DNA of 64,000 nt from Rhynchonema sp. JSB1_4 (Eukaryota; Nematoda; Chromadorea; Monhysterida; Xyalidae). The stretch lies in contig JASAMV010008114.1 of the NCBI GenBank assembly GCA_030248065.1, forward strand, positions 47,482-111,481, written 5' to 3'. Position 1 is the stretch's first letter, and every line of letters begins with the position of its first letter. Below, piece by piece: positions 58,600 through 64,000 of this stretch. The notes below the pieces were generated by a model. That model was not told where the DNA came from, made no database searches, and worked only from the letters and a program-made list of their open reading frames with translations. The position numbers and the translations under genes are program-made.

Positions 58600-59620
58600 C
58601 AGGAGCTTGAAGTCAAGCTTTCAACTTGAGCACCCCCGATGCATATATATAGAATTTTCAATTAACATCACTAAACCGCCTTATAAATCAGCCCAAGATT
58701 GGGTAGTTGATAAGTCGTGCCCTTCGCACGGCCGATGTCCCTGGAGGGGCAGAACGCGCGTGCTCCATCTCAAAGATGGTAATATTGTTGCGGCCGCGCT
58801 TCACAAATGGATGGTACAGCGTCTGTTGTGGACCTTTGGTCGCCCAATAACGACCTGTTGAGAAAGAAGAACATGAAAAAAGTATAATTATGGTGACCAA
58901 TCTTCAGAAACTGTGATTGATCATAAACCTAAATTGTACCCATCGTGGGCAAACGCGAATCCGCGACCCCAACCGGTCATGTCGAGGTACGTGTCACCAA
59001 CATGTGGTGTAGGGTCGAAACCAGCCACATAGAATTTTGGAATGAACCCTTCGTCATTGGAATCATGTTGCTGGAGCAAGAGAGTACACGTTCATGCGAT
59101 AACTTCCCAATGTACATAGCAATCAGATTGACTATTTCCCAACCGCAAGTTGTCTGCGACGATGGGATGAGGTGATCAACCTTTCGGCGTGTTTAGCCAC
59201 TTTCTCCAGATGCAGCGGGTAGATTGTCCACTTTCTCAACACCCGTCCATCGAGTGTGACGTTTGACACCAATCCTGTTGGGCAATCAATGAGTGGATGG
59301 AAATCCAACGTTTTCCCCCATCGGAGCTAGCATGGTAATGCTAAGCGACATATGGTTGATTCCTTATATTGCGTGAGTTGAAAAATTTAAACTCACGCCA
59401 GCCAAGTCGTGTTCATAAAGTAAAGTAAACTTTTGGTGCTCACCCACCTTGCAGGTTCAAAACGTATCCGCCGCGGTCTCTGATCACCGTTTCGTACAGT
59501 ACCATGGCATAAAAGTGGTCCAACTGCTCCATAGTCATCGGATTGTCAACATTTCGTATCGTGTTGAGGTTGGATCAATTAGGCAGAAGGTCGAATAGCG
59601 TAGCGTGTTCTAGCAATATG
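58600..59620 (-). pseudogene. GH35 beta-galactosidase 3' fragment A
   Basis: On the minus strand: TMEQLDHFYAMVLYETVIRD near 59500, a junction near 59335 where the middle exons are lost, then TIYPLHLEKVAKHAERL, FYVAGFDPTPHVGDTYLDM, TGWGRGFAF..DGYNLG, an intact GT-AG intron, and GRYWATKGPQQTLYHPFVKRG with NNITIFEMEHARS. This is the C-terminal part of animal GLB1-type beta-galactosidase (lysosomal or secreted; removes terminal beta-galactose). The catalytic TIM barrel is absent. Frames break at small indels. Confidence 0.75.
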
Positions 59621-59659
59621 ATAACTGAACGGAAGAAAAACAAAAACATCTACGTATTC

Positions 59660-60780
59660 CATATTCCCGGCACGCTTCTGCCGTATTTGGTCCAACCCAA
59701 CACGATACGAAAATTGACTATAGGATGACGATAGATCAGTTGCATCACTTATTACGGCATTGTACTGTGCGCAACGGTGATCAGAGACCGCGGCGGATAC
59801 AGTTTTGAACCGTCAGGGTGAGGTCTCAAAAGTTTACATTACTACTGAACAGGACTGGGTTGCGTTCAAAGTAGCATGAACCAGGTGTGCAATATCTATG
59901 CTCATCTGTTCGGTTCAAGAGTATGAAACTTACGTTCAATCGTTCCACGTGCCTAGAAACATCATCCAGTACCGACGCACTGCTGTCATGTCGGAAGGCC
60001 AGGGAACCATATGTCTTTTATCGCCGAAAACCTGGGCCGAATATTTTCTTTCTTGTTGATCATATACACAAAGGGTTCGGGCTGGAGGCGTTTTTAAACG
60101 GAAAACTTTGGATTTCCATCCACTCATTGGTTACCGAACAGGATTGGTGTCAAAAATCACACTCGATGGGACGGGTGTTGAGAAAGTGGACAATCTACCC
60201 GCTGCATCTGGAGAAAGCGGTTAAACACGCCGAAAGGTTGATCACCTCATCCCATCATCGCAGACAACTTGCGGTTGGGAAATAGTCAATCTGATCGTTA
60301 TGCACATTGGGGAAGTTATCGCATGAACGTGTATTCTCCTTTTCTGCTCCAAGAAGATGATTCCAACTGACGCAAGGTTTCATTCCCAAATTCTACGTGG
60401 CTGGTTTCTACCTTACACCACATGTCGGTGATACGTACCCTCGACAGGACGGGTCGGGGTCGTGGATTCGGGATTGCCGACACGATGGATACAATTTAAA
60501 TTCTACGATCAATCTACAGTTTCTGAAGATCGGTCACCATAATTACATTCTTCATGTCCTTCCGTCTCAACAGGTCGTTATCGGGCGACCAAAGTTTCAC
60601 AACAGACGCTGTACCATCCATTTGTGAAGCGCGGCCGAAAACAATATTAACCATCTTCTGAGATGGAGCACGCGAGTCCCGCCCTCTCCAGGGACATCGG
60701 CCGTGCCAAGGGCACGACTTATTCAAGCTACCCAATCTCGGCCACCGATCTATAAGGCGGGTTTCAGTGATGTCAATCTC
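59660..60780 (+). pseudogene. GH35 beta-galactosidase 3' fragment C
   Basis: Same exons as fragment B in the opposite orientation, from LPYLVQPNTIRK (59680) through the INDTKG region (near 60060), VLRKWTIYPLHLEKAVKHAE (60176) to GRPKFHNRRCTIHL-frame sequence of the last exon near 60600. Indels put the exons in different frames (e.g. VGDTYPRQDGSGSW versus VGDTYLDMTGWGRG in A). Confidence 0.7.
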
Positions 60781-60999
60781 AAAATTCTTTTATATAATAT
60801 GCATCGGGGGTGCTCAAGTTGAAAGCTTTCAGTTCAAGCCTCCTGTTTTAACTGAAGTCACTTCATCTTCAAGACATTATGAATCGATGAAGCGGTTTGC
60901 ATTTTGACACGGTCTCTCGCGTTTGTGTATGCCTGCGATATGCGAATAAAATTGAACTGAACTCATGAAAAGGTTTCAATGTTTCACCGGGTACAGTTT

Positions 61000-61640
61000 G
61001 CCGGGTTAAGAAAACAATTAACCCCGTTTACACCTGGTCGTAAACGTTGGCACTTTTCACACATCTGGGGCAGGCTCTAATAACAGCTGCCAGGTATAGA
61101 CCCCGATTACGATCACGTTTTTCACCATAAAGGTATACGTCAATTACGATGGCGCGTAAACCGTTTAAAAACTGCCTCTCAGCCTCGAACCCTTTGTGTC
61201 GTTGATTGAACGTTCCATAACAATTTTCGGGCCCTGGTTTTTGATTGAGGATTCGACAATCGATCCCCGACTTCCAACATGACAGCAGTTGCCGTTTTGG
61301 TCGGGATGTGTGGACGTCTTTTGAACGATCTGACCGCCATGTTTGACTACGATTTGACGAACACATAGCTCCACGATCGTGCACACCTGCTTCATGTTTC
61401 TACTTTGGACACAGTCGTGTTCAAAAGTAAAGTAAACTTTTGTTTTGTCTCACCCACCTTGCAGGTTTTCAAAACGTATTCCGCCGTGGTTTTTCGATTC
61501 ACTGTTTTTTGTAGTCTACCATGCCGTAATAGCTGGTCCAACTGCTCCATCGTCATTCGGTTATTAGTCAACATTTCGTATCGTGTCTGGGTTTGGACCT
61601 AAATACGGCAGAAGGTCGAATAGCGCGCCGAGAATTCCTC
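61000..61640 (-). pseudogene. GH35 beta-galactosidase fragment D
   Basis: Minus strand: TMEQLDQLLRHG, then a possible HDRG-type exon start near 61380, VKTS-like sequence and INDTKG-region remnants, then a sudden switch near 61135 (CCATAAAGG) into sequence that elsewhere lies beyond the gene's 3' end. The same switch occurs in E at 62280, so D and E share the junction. Confidence 0.65.
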
Positions 61641-61789
61641 AAAAGGAAACTAATTATTTTAAATGCCCAATAAATGGCCGTATACCGTGCTAAATGGCGA
61701 TGATTTGACTTACGATGGCGACATTGTATATTCGCGTAATCGGCAGTCAGCTCAGTGTTTCTTTCATTTATCGGGCATTTAATTTAATT

Positions 61790-62290
61790 GTTTCCTTTCA
61801 AAAGAATGCTCGGCACGCTATTCGACCTTCTGCCGTATTTGGTCCAACCCAACACGATACGAAATGTTGACTATCCGATGACGATGGAGCAGTTGGACCA
61901 CTTATTACGGCATGGTACTGTACGAAACGGTGATCTAGAGACCGCGGCGGATACGTTTTTGACCTGCAAGGTGGGTGAGCAAGAAAAGTCCGACTTTACT
62001 TTTGAACACGACTGTGTCCAAAGTAGCATGAAGCAGGTGTGCACGATCGTGGCTATGTGTTCGTCAATCGTAGTCAACTGGCGGTCATCGTTCAACGTCC
62101 ACACATCCCTACTAACGGCACTGCTGTCATGTTGGAAGTCGGGGATCGTATTGTCGATCCTCGTCGAAAACCAGGGCCGAGATGTCACGGAATGTTTATC
62201 AACGACACAAAGGGTTCGGGCTGGAGGCGTTTTTAAACGGTTTACGCGCCATCGTAATTGACATATACCTTTATGGTGAAAAACGTGATC
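61790..62290 (+). pseudogene. GH35 beta-galactosidase fragment E
   Basis: Plus strand: LFDLLPYLVQPNTIRNVDYP, MTMEQLDHLLRHG, then frames giving HDRGYVFVNRSQLAVIVQ-like and ILVENQGR, FINDTKGSGW. The last two match the GLB1 segment before the C-terminal beta domain. It ends at the shared junction CTTTATGGTGAAAAACGTG (62270-62288). Confidence 0.65.
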
Positions 62291-62639
62291 GTAATCGGGG
62301 TACATACCTGGCAGCTGTTTTTCTGACAAGCCTGCCCCAGATGCGCGGTGAGAAGCCCCGTTTACGAGTCAGGTCTAAACGGGGTAAATTGTTTAACCCG
62401 GCAAACTGTCCGGTGAAACGTTGAAACCTTTTCATCAGTTCAATTCAAATTTTATTCGCATATCGCAGGCATACACAAACACGTGAGACCGTGTCAAAAA
62501 TGCAAACTGTTTATTTATTCATTAGTGTTGGGTGAAAGTGACTTCAGTTCAAACAGGAGCTTGAAGTCAAGCTTTCAACTTGAACACCCCCGATGCATAT
62601 TACATAGAATTCTTCCAATTAACATCACTAAACCGCCTT

Positions 62640-64000
62640 ATAATCAGCCCAAGATGTGGAGTAGTAGCATAAGTCGTGCCCTTTCGCACTGCCGATGTCC
62701 CTGGAGGGGCAGAACGCGCGTGCTCCATCTCAAAGATGGTAATATTGTTGCGGCTGGTTTTACAAACTGGATGCGTACAGTGTCTGTCTGTGGACCTTTG
62801 GTCGCCCAGGATAACGACCTGCTTGAGAATGAAGGACATGAAGAATGTAATTATGGTGACCAATCTTCAGAAACTGTGATTGATCATAAACCTAAATTGT
62901 ATCCATCGTGGGCAAACGCGAATCCGCGACCCCAACCGGTCATGTCGAGGTACGTATCACCAACATGTGGTGTAGGGGCGAAACCAGCCACGTAGAATTT
63001 GGGAATGAACCCTTCGTCATTGGAATCATGTTGCTGGAGCAAGAGAGTACACGTTCATGCGATAACTTCCCAATGTACATAACAATCAGATTGACTATTT
63101 CCCAACCGCAAGTTGTCTGCGATGATGGGATGAGGTGATCAACCTTTCGGCGTGTTTAGCCACTTTCTCCAGATGCAGCGGGTAGATCGTCCACTTTCTC
63201 AACACCCGTCCATCGAGTGTGACGTTTGACACCAATCCTGTTGGGTAACCAATGAGTGGATGGAAATCCAACGTTTTCCCCCATAAAGGTATATGTCAAT
63301 TACGATGGCGCGTAAACCGTTTAAAAACGCCTCCAGCCCGAACCCTTTGTGTCGTTGATGAACGTTCCATAACATATTCGGCCCTGGTTTTCGACGAGGA
63401 TCGACAATTGATCCCCACTTCCAACATGACAGCAGTGCCGTTGGTCGGGATGTGTGGCGACCATGCCCAACGATGACCGCCAGTTGATGACGATTGACGA
63501 ACACATAGCCACGATCGTGAGACACCTGCTTCATGCTACTTTGGACACAGTCGTGTTCAAAGGTAAAGTAAACTTTTGTTGCTCACCCACCTTGCAGGTT
63601 CAAAACGTATCCGCCGCGGTCTCTGATCACCGTTTCGTACAGTACCATGCCGAATACCGGTCCAACTGCTCCATCGTCATCGGATAGTCAACATTTCGTA
63701 TCGTGTTGGGTTGGACCAAATACGGCAGAAGGTCGAATAGCCGCGTGCCGGGAGCATTCTTGAAAGGAAACAATTATTTTAAATGCCCGATAAATACCGA
63801 ACACTGAGCTGACTGCCGGATTACGCGAATTCAATGTCGCCATAGTACATCTTCTCGCCATTTTGCCGGTATTGGCCATCTATTGGGCACACCCGTCAGT
63901 CGTTCGATGTGTTGACGAATCGCGTACCATTTTGGTGTCAGATCGCCTGCGTGTGCGTGCGAAGTACTTATGTGGTTCGTCTCTGACGTGGAGCGAAATA
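62640..64000 (-). CDS. GH35 beta-galactosidase, 3' half (copy B, runs off the window)
   Basis: The most complete copy, minus strand from the window edge. Order: KYFA region near 63960, LPYLVQPNTIRNVDYP and MTMEQLD (63650-63760), VLYETVIRDRGGYVLNLQ, intron, SHDRGYVFVNRHQLAVIV (63470-63530), ENQGRICYGTFINDTKG (63340-63400), TIYPLHLEKVAKHAERL (63160-63200), PTPHVGDTYLDMTGWGRG (62920-62980), last exon ending ITIFEMEHARSAPPGTSAV (near 62700). This matches GLB1-type GH35 enzymes from the end of the barrel linker to the C-terminus. The catalytic glutamates would be outside. Indels break some frames. Candidate poly(A) signal TTTATT/AATAAA at 62451-62456. Confidence 0.72.

Larger units (their letters stand above)
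58300..63790. repeat. Alternating inverted array of beta-galactosidase segments
   Basis: Block 61790-63780 (E, a 3'-flank segment, then B) has its reverse complement at 59690-61640 (C, the flank, then D). A direct partial copy is at 58300-59335 (A). Symmetry centres are near 59640 and 61715. Copies differ by many single-base indels. Confidence 0.8.

Noticed and set aside
59690..63780. A complete tandem beta-galactosidase gene cluster
   Set aside because: No copy shows the catalytic barrel within the window and most copies have broken frames and shared odd junctions.
1..64000. tRNA, rRNA, CRISPR or bacterial-type operon
   Set aside because: I saw none; genes have introns, animal domains and no operon-like spacing.

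Overview
The window looks like nematode chromosomal DNA. The strongest evidence is a cuticle collagen with the nematode-type N-terminal cuticle domain and Gly-X-Y blocks. Its other genes are animal genes with short GT-AG introns (about 50-150 bp): a CREB3-like membrane-tethered bZIP factor, a p24/TMED cargo receptor, a glutamate-gated chloride channel, a cyclase-family enzyme, a focadhesin-like protein and GH35 beta-galactosidase fragments. The species cannot be fixed from the sequence alone. Single-base breaks in some copies suggest a long-read assembly with residual errors.

The first 36 kb is one giant inverted repeat. Arm 1 (1-16365) runs inward and is mirrored by arm 2 (18672-35994); the spacer (16366-18671) includes a strand-biased, almost C-free stretch. 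Each arm carries a CREB3-like gene pointing toward the centre, a five-exon cuticle collagen nested antisense in a 4.5 kb intron of it, and a focadhesin-like gene running to the centre. The arms are not identical. Arm 2 has a 704 bp hAT-type insertion with an 8 bp target-site duplication inside a focadhesin exon, and arm 1 keeps the empty site. Arm 1 instead has many small deletions in late focadhesin exons where arm 2 reads open.

From 36 to 41 kb lies the 5' exon of the arm-2 CREB3-like gene and then a nest of transposons: two hAT-type elements with clear 8 bp target duplications, one holding the 3' end of a non-LTR retrotransposon, inside a family of C-run repeats bounded by TACCGTAAAAACC. 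From 41 to 49.4 kb are three well-resolved single-copy genes: a TMED p24 receptor (+, 6 exons, 211 aa), a secreted cyclase/formamidase-like enzyme with a hydrophobic C-tail (+, 6 exons, 302 aa) whose second intron holds a 1.1 kb palindrome, and a GluCl subunit (-, about 10 exons) facing it tail to tail. From 50 to 58 kb there are two further full-length hAT-type elements and otherwise no gene I can support. From 58.3 kb to the end, pieces of the 3' half of a GH35 beta-galactosidase gene alternate in orientation.

The most unusual signal is a short word, GATGTTTCA (or its complement TGAAACATC), found at 32 exact positions against roughly 0.5 expected by chance. It lies in exons (in several frames and both strands), introns, splice sites and MITEs, and is concentrated in the gene-rich parts. 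It shares TGTTTCA with the C. elegans 21U/piRNA upstream motif CTGTTTCA. A dispersed small-RNA promoter is one testable explanation.
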